Source: Prevotella sp.
GTDB lineage: Bacteria; Bacteroidota; Bacteroidia; Bacteroidales; Bacteroidaceae
Direction of reading: 5' to 3'
DNA: 64,000 bases
Assembly: GCA_017541365.1 (NCBI GenBank)
Contig: JAFXZF010000009.1
Span: forward strand, 83,117 to 147,116
Under the pieces are notes generated by a model that was not told the DNA's origin, ran no database searches, and saw nothing but the letters and a program-made list of their open reading frames with translations. Every line of letters starts with the position of its first letter. The stretch's first letter is position 1. Position numbers and translations under genes: made by a program. This document shows, in pieces, positions 1 to 8,957 of the stretch.

Positions 1-1
1 T

Positions 2-1177
2 AGGGTGAGCACCGTGGAGCACGGACTCTCTGCACTCTATGCACTCGGTATTGACAACTGTATGATACAGGTCAACGGTCCTGAATTTCCTATCCTCGAT
101 GGTTCGGCAATACAGTATGTAGAAAAGATACAGGAGGTGGGCATACAGGAGCAGAACGCTCCTAAGGACTACTACATTATACGCAAGAAGATAGAGGTAA
201 AGGACGAGGAAACTGGTTCATGCATCACGATTTTGCCTGACGAGGACTTCTCCATAACGGCGATGTGCTCCTTCGAGTCGAAGTTTATCAACTCACAATT
301 TGCCACCATTGACAACATGGAGGACTTCCCCAAGGAGATAGCCTCAGCACGCACATTCGTATTTGTACGTGACATCATGGCCCTGCTGCAGGCAGGACTC
401 ATCAAGGGAGGCGACCTCGACAATGCTATCGTAATATACGAAAACGAACAACCACAGGAGAACATCGACCAACTCTGTGAACGTCTGGGATACGAGCATA
501 TCGACGCCACAAAGCTGGGATATATGCAGCACAAGCCACTGACTTGGGAAAATGAGTGCACACGTCACAAGCTACTCGACATCATCGGAGACATGGCACT
601 TATCGGCAAACCTCTGAAGGGACGCATCATAGCAACACGTCCTGGCCACACCATCAACAACAAGTTTGCACGTGCGATGCGCCAGGAAATACGCAAGCAC
701 GAGATACAAGCGCCAATATATGACCCCAACGAGGAACCTGTGCTCGACATCAACCGCATACGCCAGGTACTGCCACACCGCTACCCCATGCAGCTGGTTG
801 ACAAAATCATAAGCATCAGCGGCACCACCATCGTGGGTGTGAAGAATGTCACATCCAACGAGCCTTTCTTCACTGGTCACTTCCCAGAAGAGCCCGTCAT
901 GCCAGGAGTGCTGATGATTGAGGCAATGAGCCAATGCGGTGCACTGCTTGTGCTCAACACACTTGAAGAACCAGAGAAATGGACCAGCTACTTCCTGAAA
1001 ATCGACGATGTGAAATATCGCAAGAAAGTGGTACCTGGAGACACGCTCATATTTAAAGTTGAACTACTGGCACCTGTACGTCATGGTATATCGTCAATGC
1101 ATGGCTACATATTCGTTGGCGACACTCTCGTAGCAGAAGCAAAGTTCACCGGTCAGATGACCAAGAATAAGGAATAA
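2..1177 (+). CDS. lpxC-fabZ: LpxC-FabZ fusion: UDP-3-O-acyl-GlcNAc deacetylase / 3-hydroxyacyl-ACP dehydratase (5' partial)
   Basis: Bifunctional cytoplasmic enzyme. The N-terminal LpxC half removes the acetyl group from UDP-3-O-acyl-GlcNAc, the committed step of lipid A synthesis; the C-terminal FabZ half dehydrates 3-hydroxyacyl-ACP. Visible LpxC signatures are STVEH at the window edge (first zinc histidine), HKLLDIIGD near visible residue 187 (second zinc site) and GHTINNK. FabZ begins near residue 245 with LPHRYPM, and carries catalytic His in TGHFPEEPVMPG and Glu in MIEAMSQ. The first in-frame start is a GTG at 5, but the reading frame is open to the edge and the first third of LpxC is missing, so the gene starts upstream of the window. 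The fusion is usual in Bacteroidetes. lpxA follows on the same strand. Confidence 0.95.
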   Translation, partial: RVSTVEHGLSALYALGIDNCMIQVNGPEFPILDGSAIQYVEKIQEVGIQEQNAPKDYYIIRKKIEVKDEETGSCITILPDEDFSITAMCSFESKFINSQFATIDNMEDFPKEIASARTFVFVRDIMALLQAGLIKGGDLDNAIVIYENEQPQENIDQLCERLGYEHIDATKLGYMQHKPLTWENECTRHKLLDIIGDMALIGKPLKGRIIATRPGHTINNKFARAMRQEIRKHEIQAPIYDPNEEPVLDINRIRQVLPHRYPMQLVDKIISISGTTIVGVKNVTSNEPFFTGHFPEEPVMPGVLMIEAMSQCGALLVLNTLEEPEKWTSYFLKIDDVKYRKKVVPGDTLIFKVELLAPVRHGISSMHGYIFVGDTLVAEAKFTGQMTKNKE

Positions 1178-1180
1178 GGT

Positions 1181-1237
1181 GTAAAGTATATAGTATTATA
1201 TATTATAAAGTATATAGTATAAAGTATAAAGTTGAAT
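1181..1237. repeat. Period-7 tandem repeat between lpxC-fabZ and lpxA
   Basis: AT-rich degenerate heptads of the form GTATAAA / GTATATA fill most of the gap between the two genes. It is one of a family of period-7 repeats at gene junctions in this window. Confidence 0.7.
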
Positions 1238-1258
1238 GTTTTAAAGATATAGGTTGTT

Positions 1259-2032
1259 ATGGCAAATCAGATCAGTCCTATGGCTTACGTACACCCAGAC
1301 GCCAAAATGGGTGACGGCAATGTTATCGGTCCTTTCTGCTATATCGATGCTGATGTAGTGATAGGTGACAATAACATCTTGCAGAACAGTGTGACTCTCA
1401 ACCAAGGCACCCGCATGGGTTCGGGCAACGAAATAATGCCTGGTGCCAGCATCTCAACCAAACCTCAAGACCTGAAGTTTAAGGGCGAGGTGACGACATG
1501 CCAAATAGGCGACAACAATTCCATACGCGAGAATGTCACCATCTCACGCGGAACTTTCTCCAAAGGCACCACGATAGTAGGCAACAACAACCTGCTCATG
1601 GAGAATATGCACATAGCTCATGACTGCGTAATTGGCAATAATTGCATCATCGGCAACTCCACCAAGTTTGCCGGGGAAGTTGTGGTTGACGACTGCGCAA
1701 TCATATCTGCAGAAGTACTCGTTCATCAGTTCGTACACATCGGAGGATACGTGATGATACAGGGAGGCAGCCGCACCTCACAGGACATTCCCCCTTATGT
1801 CATCGCAGGCAAGGAACCTATACGTTTTGCAGGTCTTAACCTCATTGGTCTGCGTCGTCGTGGATTTGCCAATGAGACAATACTTGCTATTCGTGAAGCT
1901 TACAACCTTATTTATTCAAAAGGAATAATAAAGGAAGGTATCGAGGAAGTCAGAAAGACGATGGAGATTACCCCCGAGATACAGTATGTACTCGACTTTG
2001 TGGAAAAGGCGGAGCGAGGCATTATAAGATAG
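1259..2032 (+). CDS. lpxA: Acyl-[ACP]--UDP-N-acetylglucosamine O-acyltransferase LpxA
   Basis: Transfers a 3-hydroxyacyl chain from ACP to UDP-GlcNAc, the first step of lipid A synthesis. At 257 aa it has the normal family length. The N-terminal two thirds are hexapeptide repeats of the left-handed beta-helix (for example MGDGNVIGPFCYID and IGDNNSIRENVTISRG), including the HDCVIGN segment and the GGSRTSQDIPPY region typical of LpxA. The C-terminal helical part starts near residue 195. ATG start at 1259, 81 bp after lpxC-fabZ, with the same substrate pathway, so probably one operon. Confidence 0.95.
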   Translation: MANQISPMAYVHPDAKMGDGNVIGPFCYIDADVVIGDNNILQNSVTLNQGTRMGSGNEIMPGASISTKPQDLKFKGEVTTCQIGDNNSIRENVTISRGTFSKGTTIVGNNNLLMENMHIAHDCVIGNNCIIGNSTKFAGEVVVDDCAIISAEVLVHQFVHIGGYVMIQGGSRTSQDIPPYVIAGKEPIRFAGLNLIGLRRRGFANETILAIREAYNLIYSKGIIKEGIEEVRKTMEITPEIQYVLDFVEKAERGIIR

Positions 2033-2070
2033 TTTACAGTTCATAGTGCACAGTTCACAGTTATTAGTTT
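2031..2070. repeat. Period-7 repeat (AGTTNNN)5 running into the miaA start
   Basis: Five consecutive heptads AGTTTAC, AGTTCAT, AGTGCAC, AGTTCAC and AGTTATT, then AGTTTGA, occupy the whole gap between lpxA and miaA. The TTG proposed as the miaA start lies inside the sixth heptad. Confidence 0.85.
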
Positions 2071-3016
2071 GAACCTGATAGTCATAACTGGTCCTACGGG
2101 TGTTGGTAAAACGGAACTCTGTCTGGATATTGCCCAGCACTACGGCACGGATATCATCAATGCCGACTCACGGCAGATATACGCAGAGATACCAATAGGC
2201 ACTGCTGCACCCACGGCAGAACAGATGCAACAAGTGCGCCATCACTTTGTCGGCACTCTGCATATAGGTGACTACTACTCAGCCTCCATGTATGAGCAAG
2301 AGGTGCTTCAGCTCCTCAACCAAACAACTGAGTCGCCTGACAGAAAGCCCCTCGCCCTCCTCACTGGTGGTTCTATGATGTATATCGATGCCGTATGTAA
2401 TGGAATAGACGACATCCCAACAATACGTGAGGACATCCGCAATATGATGAAACTGCGACTCGAGAAAGAAGGGCTGGAAAAACTTGTAGCAGAACTGAAA
2501 ACTCTCGATCCAGAACATTGGGAAATCGTTGACAAAAGCAATCCTCGCAGAGTGGTGCACGCACTGGAGATATGCCACCAGACTGGCAGGACATATACCT
2601 CCTTCCGCATAGGCAGAAAGAAAGAGCGACCATTCAATATCATAAAGATAGGACTGACACGTGACAAGATACTGAAAGTAAAGCGCGGACAGGTCATCAT
2701 GGATCACTCCGAGCTCTACGAACGCATCAATCAGAGAGTAGTCAAAATGATAGACGAGGGACTCGTAGAAGAAGCGAAACGTATGCTCCCTCATCGAAGT
2801 GACAAAGCGCTGAACACTATCGGATACAAAGAACTATTTAAGTATTTCGACGGACTGATACCACTCGACGAAGCTGTACGTCAGATACAAAGCGACAGTC
2901 GAGAGTATGCCCGCAAACAACTCACATGGTTTAAGAAAGATGAGGATATGACATGGTTTCATCCTAACCAGTTTAATGACATTATTGCATACATCGATTC
3001 AAAATTAGACAATTAA
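2069..3016 (+). CDS. miaA: tRNA dimethylallyltransferase MiaA
   Basis: Adds a dimethylallyl group to N6 of A37 in tRNAs that read codons beginning with U. Family marks: P-loop [10 protein letters not shown] near residue 8, NADSRQIY, VRHHFVGTL, GGSMMYIDAV, NPRRVVHALEI and, near the C-terminus, IGYKELF and YARKQLTWFKKD. Length 315 aa is normal. No ATG or GTG is available at the right place; the TTG at 2069 gives an N-terminus that runs directly into the first beta strand, as expected for the family, so it is the probable start. It lies within a heptad repeat. Continues the lpx gene run. Confidence 0.93.
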   Translation: MNLIVITGPTGVGKTELCLDIAQHYGTDIINADSRQIYAEIPIGTAAPTAEQMQQVRHHFVGTLHIGDYYSASMYEQEVLQLLNQTTESPDRKPLALLTGGSMMYIDAVCNGIDDIPTIREDIRNMMKLRLEKEGLEKLVAELKTLDPEHWEIVDKSNPRRVVHALEICHQTGRTYTSFRIGRKKERPFNIIKIGLTRDKILKVKRGQVIMDHSELYERINQRVVKMIDEGLVEEAKRMLPHRSDKALNTIGYKELFKYFDGLIPLDEAVRQIQSDSREYARKQLTWFKKDEDMTWFHPNQFNDIIAYIDSKLDN

Positions 3017-3051
3017 CTTTATCTCTACAATTATAAAGAACATTATCGCTC

Positions 3052-5589
3052 ATGGAAATAAAGAAAAATATCATCCAGGCATATACTTGGATTACATCAA
3101 AAAACAAAGCTTTCTGGAGTTGGTATAAGAGTTGCTACAAAGGCAGACCTTGGTACATAAAGACCATTACAGTCATTGCCTCGCTGATAGTTTTCTTTTT
3201 CCTCTACCTTGGAGCCGTTGATATAAATCTATTCTGGCTTTTCGGCAAGTCACCAGGCTGGGCTGAAATCTCCGAACACAAGACGAGTCAGGCGTCAGAA
3301 CTATATTCTGCTGACGGAGTATTGCTCGGCAAATACTTTAACGAAAATCGTACACCCGTTGAGTATCAGGATGTTAACCCTGTATTCTGGCGTGCTCTAA
3401 TCGATACTGAGGACGAGCGTTTCTACAACCATTGGGGCATCGACCCACTGGGACTTCTCGGTGCTGCCAAGGATGCTGCAACAGGTAGAGGAGGACGTGG
3501 TGCCTCAACCCTCACACAGCAACTTGCCAAGAATATGTTCCGCGTACGTACTCAGTACAGCACTGGTCTGATAGGCAAAATCCCTGGCGTGAAAATACTC
3601 ATCATGAAGACCAAGGAATGGATTACCGCCATCAAACTGGAAATCTATTTTGCATTGACAAAGGGGCGTCGAGAGGGCAAAAACGAGATATTAGTGCAGT
3701 ATGCCAACACTGTAGACTTCGGGCATAATGCCTTTGGCATCAAGACTGCTGCCAAGACCTATTTCAACACTACTCCGCAGAACCTCACCGTTGACCAAGC
3801 TGCGATACTCGTGGGAATGCTCAAGGCAACAACCTACTACAACCCTATCTCCCACCCCGAAAACTCCCTGCAACGTCGCAACGTGGTGCTCGACAACATG
3901 CGACTTCACGGCGACCTCACCACGAAGGAGTTCAATCAACTCAAGCAATTGCCCATCGACTGCTCAGAATTTAACGTAGAAGACAACTACGACGGTCAAG
4001 CGAAATATTTCCGTGAGGCTATTGCGAAATATGTCAAGCAATTGAGCGAGGACTACGAAAGCCTTGAGGATATCGACCTATATAATGACGGTCTGAAGAT
4101 TTACACCACCCTTGACACAAAGATGCAACAATATGCTGAAGCTGCAGCCACCAAACAGATGAAGCAGGTACAGCAAAATTTCAACAATCACTGGGGACTG
4201 CGCCGTACACAGCAAAACTTCATGTCAGGCGAAAAGCCCTGGCAAGACGAGCGACATCAAGAGATACCGCATTTCATAGAGGATATAGCGAAACAGCAGC
4301 CTGTCTATCAGTATCTCACCACCAAGTATGACGGTAATCAGGATTCCATCGACTACTACCTTAACAAGCCTCACACCGTGAAGGTCTTTGACTATGAGAA
4401 AGGCGAGGTAGAAAAGGAGATGTCAACCCTCGACTCCATACGCTACATGGTGACTTTCATGCACTGCGCCTTTGTAGCAATGGAGCCACAGACCGGACAT
4501 GTAAAGGCATGGGTGGGCGACATAGACTTTAATCACTGGAAATATGATAAGGTGACTGCAATGCGCCAACCTGGCTCTACATTCAAGCTGTTTGTATATA
4601 CGGAAGCCATGGAACAAGGACTCACCCCATGCGACAAACGCCGTGACGAGTATTTCTCCATGAAAGTATGGGATGCATCGAAAAAAGAGGAGGTCACATG
4701 GGCTCCCACCAATGCCAATGGCTATTTCACCGGCGACTCTATGCCACTGCGTGCAGCCTTTGCACAAAGTATCAATTCCGTAGCAGTACGACTCGGACAG
4801 GAGATGGGCATAAAGAATATAATCGAGACCGCACATAATATGGGCATCCATAGCAAACTCGACGATGCTCCCTCACTGGCTCTCGGCTCCTGCGATGTCA
4901 GCCTTCTCGAGCTCACCAATGCATATTGTACAGCAGCTAATGGTGGCAAGGCGCATCCCGAACCAATACTCATCACAAAAATTGTAGATCGCAACGGCAA
5001 TGAGATATATACTGCTCCAACAGAAGAGAAGCAGGCTATCACCGTCAAAGCAGCATACCTCGTACAACAGCTTCTGCAGGCAGGACTGCGTGAGCGAGGT
5101 GGCACATCGATGAGTCTGTGGGGATATATCGGAAAGTACAGTGACACCGAGTTTGGTGGCAAGACAGGAACCTCCAACAACCACTCCGATGCATGGTTTA
5201 TGGGTGTCAGCCCCAACCTCGTTGTGGGAGCATGGGTAGGTGGCGAATATCGTTGCATACACTTCCGCACAGGAGCCTTGGGACAGGGGTCACGCACTGC
5301 GCTCCCCATCTGCGGATATTTCCTTGAGTCTGTCTTTGGCGACCCACAATTCAAGAAGTATCATGGCAAGTTCCAAAAACCTCAAGATGCTGACATAGAA
5401 CGTTCTATGTACGAATGCACATATATAGGCAGTTCACGCAATGATACCATTGATGTCGATTCATTGGCACACAAGGAGGAACTCATCCTTGATGCTGATG
5501 GCAACCCCATAGAGCACGAGCATGGCGCTGCTACCGAACAGAAGCATTCCACCACCGTTGAGGAGGAAGTAACATTTGAGAATCTATAG
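3052..5589 (+). CDS. mrcA: Class A penicillin-binding protein 1A (glycosyltransferase / transpeptidase)
   Basis: Polymerises glycan strands and cross-links peptidoglycan stems on the outer face of the inner membrane. A membrane anchor lies at about residues 37-60. The GT51 domain shows the catalytic Glu in EDERFYNHWGIDPLG (about 122-136) and STLTQQLAKN. The transpeptidase domain has the SxxK serine in GSTFK (about 507), SxN in SINS (about 572) and KTG in GGKTGTSNN (about 703). Length 845 aa is normal for Bacteroidetes homologs. The C-terminus is an acidic, His/Glu-rich tail with no recognised function. It starts 35 bp after miaA. Confidence 0.94.
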   Translation: MEIKKNIIQAYTWITSKNKAFWSWYKSCYKGRPWYIKTITVIASLIVFFFLYLGAVDINLFWLFGKSPGWAEISEHKTSQASELYSADGVLLGKYFNENRTPVEYQDVNPVFWRALIDTEDERFYNHWGIDPLGLLGAAKDAATGRGGRGASTLTQQLAKNMFRVRTQYSTGLIGKIPGVKILIMKTKEWITAIKLEIYFALTKGRREGKNEILVQYANTVDFGHNAFGIKTAAKTYFNTTPQNLTVDQAAILVGMLKATTYYNPISHPENSLQRRNVVLDNMRLHGDLTTKEFNQLKQLPIDCSEFNVEDNYDGQAKYFREAIAKYVKQLSEDYESLEDIDLYNDGLKIYTTLDTKMQQYAEAAATKQMKQVQQNFNNHWGLRRTQQNFMSGEKPWQDERHQEIPHFIEDIAKQQPVYQYLTTKYDGNQDSIDYYLNKPHTVKVFDYEKGEVEKEMSTLDSIRYMVTFMHCAFVAMEPQTGHVKAWVGDIDFNHWKYDKVTAMRQPGSTFKLFVYTEAMEQGLTPCDKRRDEYFSMKVWDASKKEEVTWAPTNANGYFTGDSMPLRAAFAQSINSVAVRLGQEMGIKNIIETAHNMGIHSKLDDAPSLALGSCDVSLLELTNAYCTAANGGKAHPEPILITKIVDRNGNEIYTAPTEEKQAITVKAAYLVQQLLQAGLRERGGTSMSLWGYIGKYSDTEFGGKTGTSNNHSDAWFMGVSPNLVVGAWVGGEYRCIHFRTGALGQGSRTALPICGYFLESVFGDPQFKKYHGKFQKPQDADIERSMYECTYIGSSRNDTIDVDSLAHKEELILDADGNPIEHEHGAATEQKHSTTVEEEVTFENL

Positions 5590-5615
5590 TTAAACGTCAA
5601 AACGTAAAAGATAAA

Positions 5616-7112
5616 ATGTACAGGCTCTTATCCTTCATAATACTTTTCAGTCTTCAATCTTCAATCTTCAATTCCCTTCACGCTGCCCCCAAGAGGGAGT
5701 TTAGAGGAGCATGGATACAATGTGTCAATGGACAGTTTCAAAACCTTGGCACAGAAAAGATGCAGCAGACCCTCACATACCAACTCGATGAGTTGCAGAA
5801 GGACGGGGTCAATGCCATCATCTTCCAGGTGCGTCCAGAGTGTGATGCACTCTATGAGAGCAACATCGAGCCATGGAGTCGTTTTCTCACTGGCCAACAA
5901 GGTATGGCACCATCGCCTTATTGGGACCCTTTGCAGTGGATGATTACAGAGTGTCACCGTCGTGGCATGGAACTCCACGCATGGATAAACCCCTTCCGCG
6001 CCAAGACAAAAGTCACTCATCAGCTTGCTGCCAACAATATAGTCAACAGACGCCCAGACCTCGTCTTTCCATACGATGGACTGTATATACTCAATCCTGC
6101 TAAGCAAGAGAATCGTGACTACATCTGCCGAGTAGCAGCCGACATCATTCGTCGCTATGACGTTGACGGCCTCCATATCGATGACTACTTCTACCCCTAC
6201 CCTGCCCCAGGTTGTCAGATACCTGACCAGCAAGACTATGCTTCTGACACACAGGGATATAACAACATCAACGATTGGCGTCGCCATAATGTTGACCTCT
6301 TTATCGAGCAACTTCACGACACCATACAGTCCATCAAACCATGGGTAAAATTCGGAGTATCACCTTTCGGCATATACCGCAACAAAAAAAATGACCCTAA
6401 TGGTTCCGACACCAATGGTCTGCAGAATTATGACGACTTATATGCCGACGTACTACTGTGGACAGAACAAGGGTGGATAGATTACTGCGTGCCACAGCTA
6501 TACTGGGAGATAGGCCATAAGGCTGCTGACTATAAGACACTCATACATTGGTGGAACGATCATGCCAATGGACGTCCCCTCTTCATCGGTGAGGATATAG
6601 AGCGCACAGCAAAGTTTGCCGACCCTGACAATCCTCAGCAAAATCAGATGCAGGCAAAATACCGCCTTCATGATCAGCTCCCCAACGTCAGTGGCACAGT
6701 ATTGTGGTATGCCAAGGCTGCTGTCGATAATATCGGAAACTACGGCACCATGCTTCGTGAGAACTACTGGAGGTATCCTGCCCTGCAACCCCTCATGCCA
6801 TTTATCGACGACACCACGCCTGGCAAACCCTCCAAAGTAAAACCTCTCTGGACCAGCGATGGCTACACCCTCTTCTGGCAAGCACCTAAGCATAGCAACT
6901 GGAGCAATGAAGCTCATAAGTATGTAGTATATCGCTTTGCAGCCAAAGAGACCATCGACATCGAGGATCCCTCACACATCGTTGCCATCACCACCAATCC
7001 TTGGCTCAACCTACCATACAATAATGGCAAGGAGAAATTCATCTATATCGTCACATCTCTCAATCGACTAGGCAACGAGAGCAAACCAGCTAAGAAGAAG
7101 GTCAAGTTATAG
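5616..7112 (+). CDS. Secreted glycoside hydrolase-like protein (GHL10 / DUF187 family)
   Basis: Predicted exported protein of 498 aa with an N-terminal signal peptide ending near LHAAPK. The mature protein opens with FRGAWIQ and continues with INAIIFQVRP-like, WINPFR, DGLHIDDYFYPYP and FGVSPFG segments typical of the (beta/alpha)8 GHL10 family. Members are annotated as putative glycosidases; substrates are mostly unproven. After the barrel (about residue 400) there is a beta-rich region resembling a fibronectin-like module. A heptad repeat at 5651-5671 encodes part of the signal peptide. The gene follows the penicillin-binding protein by 26 bp, which suggests an envelope role without proving it. 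Confidence 0.82.
   Translation: MYRLLSFIILFSLQSSIFNSLHAAPKREFRGAWIQCVNGQFQNLGTEKMQQTLTYQLDELQKDGVNAIIFQVRPECDALYESNIEPWSRFLTGQQGMAPSPYWDPLQWMITECHRRGMELHAWINPFRAKTKVTHQLAANNIVNRRPDLVFPYDGLYILNPAKQENRDYICRVAADIIRRYDVDGLHIDDYFYPYPAPGCQIPDQQDYASDTQGYNNINDWRRHNVDLFIEQLHDTIQSIKPWVKFGVSPFGIYRNKKNDPNGSDTNGLQNYDDLYADVLLWTEQGWIDYCVPQLYWEIGHKAADYKTLIHWWNDHANGRPLFIGEDIERTAKFADPDNPQQNQMQAKYRLHDQLPNVSGTVLWYAKAAVDNIGNYGTMLRENYWRYPALQPLMPFIDDTTPGKPSKVKPLWTSDGYTLFWQAPKHSNWSNEAHKYVVYRFAAKETIDIEDPSHIVAITTNPWLNLPYNNGKEKFIYIVTSLNRLGNESKPAKKKVKL
5651..5671. repeat. Period-7 repeat TCTTCAA x3 inside a signal-peptide coding region
   Basis: Three perfect TCTTCAA heptads lie inside the reading frame of the secreted GHL10-like protein and encode part of its hydrophobic leader. 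Confidence 0.8.
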
Positions 7113-7138
7113 TTCACAATTCATAGTTCTCAGTTTAT
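7105..7138. repeat. Period-7 repeat (AGTTNNN) running into the trmN6 start
   Basis: Heptads AGTTCAC, AATTCAT, AGTTCTC and AGTTTAT occupy the gap between the GHL10-like gene and trmN6. The ATG start of trmN6 is formed by the end of the last heptad. Confidence 0.8.
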
Positions 7139-7886
7139 GGGAGGTCGTCGGGATTTTTTTCATTTCCAGCAGTTCAGTATCGACCAAAGTCACGCTGCTA
7201 TGAAGGTGGGCACCGATAGCGATCTCCTGGGTGCCTTGGCAGCTGGAGGCAAGCGCATTCTTGACATCGGCACAGGTACAGGAGTCCTCGCTCTCTTCAT
7301 GGCACAACGATATTCTGATGCCCACATCACCGCTATCGACATCGACGAAGGTGCTATCATCGATGCCACTACCAACTTCTCCAACTCATCCTTCAGCGCT
7401 CGTCTGACGCTGCACCATGTTTCACTGCAAGACTTCGTCTGTTCTTCCTCCCCTATGGGGGGAGGTCAGGAGGGGGCTTTCGACTCCATCATCTGCAATC
7501 CTCCTTATTTTGACAAGAGCCTCGAGTGTCCTGACCGAAGCAGGGCCATAGCCCGTCACACCTCCAGTCTGCCCTTCCCCCTCCTTATCGACAGCGCATA
7601 CCGCTTGCTATGCAATGGTGGCATGTTCTCTGTCATCATTCCCACCGAAGTACTTTCCACCTTCTCCGCCGAGAGTCTTATGGTAGGATTTAGTTTGCGC
7701 GATGCCTTTCATATCAGCAGTGTGCCCCACAAGGCTCCCAATCGCCATGTGCTAATATACAAAAAAGGCCGTGCAGAAGAAGTGCACGACCATACCTGTT
7801 GCATCAGGAATGCCGACCTCAGCTATTCCTCCTGGTATAAAAAAATTACGGGCGACTTCCTTAAGCCACCCGTAAAACTATCTTGA
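7137..7886 (+). CDS. trmN6: tRNA1(Val) (adenine(37)-N6)-methyltransferase
   Basis: SAM-dependent methyltransferase expected to modify A37 of tRNA-Val. The N-terminus FHFQQFSIDQ and MKVGTDSDLLG are typical of the TrmN6/YfiC group. SAM-binding motif I is DIGTGTGVLALFMAQ (about residue 42) and the catalytic motif is NPPYF (about 120). Between them lies an unusual Ser/Gly-rich stretch (SSSPMGGGQEGA) encoded by a G-rich repeat at 7447-7479 that reads through in frame. The last 40 bp of the gene also hold a terminator hairpin that serves the opposite strand. Confidence 0.88.
   Translation: MGGRRDFFHFQQFSIDQSHAAMKVGTDSDLLGALAAGGKRILDIGTGTGVLALFMAQRYSDAHITAIDIDEGAIIDATTNFSNSSFSARLTLHHVSLQDFVCSSSPMGGGQEGAFDSIICNPPYFDKSLECPDRSRAIARHTSSLPFPLLIDSAYRLLCNGGMFSVIIPTEVLSTFSAESLMVGFSLRDAFHISSVPHKAPNRHVLIYKKGRAEEVHDHTCCIRNADLSYSSWYKKITGDFLKPPVKLS
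7447..7479. repeat. G-rich dispersed repeat inserted in frame in trmN6
   Basis: CCTCCCC, a TAT spacer, GGGGGGAGG, then AGGAGGGGGCTTT. A similar C-run, G-run, longer G-run and CTT arrangement is seen at 54928-54960, and a weaker one on the minus strand at about 12482-12520. It looks like a small dispersed element carried within the coding sequence. Confidence 0.6.
7838..7875 (-). terminator. Intrinsic terminator of manC, inside the 3' end of trmN6
   Basis: On the minus strand TTACGGG pairs with CCCGTAA (plus strand 7846-7852 and 7869-7875) and is followed by a run of seven T. It lies just past the manC stop codon but within the last codons of the convergent trmN6. Confidence 0.75.
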
Positions 7887-7901
7887 ACTATCTTAAACCT
7901 A

Positions 7902-8951
7902 CTACTTACTAAACTCCTTTATTCTCTGTTCCTCTGACAGTTTGCATATCAGCAGCCTGCCATCACGCTGTGCAACGATGTAGCCATCTAGTCCCTGCAC
8001 CACCGTCTGCTTATTGCCTTCCACATTGATGATACAGTTTGCCGTATCGTATGTCTTCACATTATCACTTATCACGCTGTTGCCGTTAGCATCGCGTTTG
8101 GAGAGAGTCTGCAGCGATCCCCATGTACCGAGGTCGCTCCATCCGAAGTCTGCAGGCATCACATATATCTCCTCCGCCTTCTCCATTATAGCATAATCGA
8201 CAGATATATTCTCGCACTCAGCATAACGCTCGTTTATCACCTCTTGCTCACGCTCTGTACCATATACGTCACGCATTGACTCAAACAGACGGTTCAATGC
8301 TGGCTGGTACATACGAAAAGCATTGATGATAGTCTTTACGTTCCATACAAATATGCCTGCATTCCAGAAGTAATTATTGTGGCTTATATACTCCTTTGCC
8401 GTAGCGAGGTCAGGCTTCTCCCTAAACTGCTCCACCTGAAATATCTCCTTATTCCTCATGCTGCTAGCAGCAAGGTCTGCCTGTATATATCCATATCCAG
8501 TCTCAGGACGAGAAGGTTTCATACCCAGTGTCACTATGCCGTCAGTCTCTGCAGCAAAATCGAGTGCAGCAGTTATCACCCTGCGAAACTCCGCCACGTT
8601 CATCACCACCGCATCACTTGGGGTCACCACGATATTGGCATCACTGTCCTTAGCATTGATGCGATAGCTTACGTATGCTATGCATGGAGCAGTATTTCTG
8701 CGACATGGCTCACACAGTATGTTGCCCTCAGGTATGTCAGGCAATTGTTCCTGTACTATCGCCTTATACCCAGCGCTTGTCACTACCCATACGTTCTCTG
8801 CATCACATATACCCTTGAAGCGGTCGTATGTCAACTGTATCAGCGAGCGACCCACTCCCAGCACATCGATAAACTGCTTGGGGCGGTCCTCCGTACTCAT
8901 AGGCCAAAAACGGCTTCCTACGCCGCCTGCCATTATCACTACATGATTCAT
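7902..8951 (-). CDS. manC: Mannose-1-phosphate guanylyltransferase
   Basis: Makes GDP-mannose from mannose-1-phosphate and GTP, a precursor for surface polysaccharides and GDP-fucose. The nucleotidyltransferase signature MAGGVGSRFWPMS is at residues 8-20, followed by RPKQFIDVLG. Further family marks are TPSDAVV, FREKPDL, NAGIFVW and DFGWSDLGTWGS. At 349 aa it has only the nucleotidyltransferase and beta-helix region, with no C-terminal isomerase domain. It starts 6 bp after the sigma-factor gene and is probably cotranscribed with it. Confidence 0.92.
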   Translation of the reverse strand: MNHVVIMAGGVGSRFWPMSTEDRPKQFIDVLGVGRSLIQLTYDRFKGICDAENVWVVTSAGYKAIVQEQLPDIPEGNILCEPCRRNTAPCIAYVSYRINAKDSDANIVVTPSDAVVMNVAEFRRVITAALDFAAETDGIVTLGMKPSRPETGYGYIQADLAASSMRNKEIFQVEQFREKPDLATAKEYISHNNYFWNAGIFVWNVKTIINAFRMYQPALNRLFESMRDVYGTEREQEVINERYAECENISVDYAIMEKAEEIYVMPADFGWSDLGTWGSLQTLSKRDANGNSVISDNVKTYDTANCIINVEGNKQTVVQGLDGYIVAQRDGRLLICKLSEEQRIKEFSK

Positions 8952-8957
8952 ATCTAC

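Noticed and set aside
4722..5354. A 210-codon minus-strand frame within the penicillin-binding protein gene
   Set aside because: It is a shadow of a clearly coding frame and has no recognisable domain.
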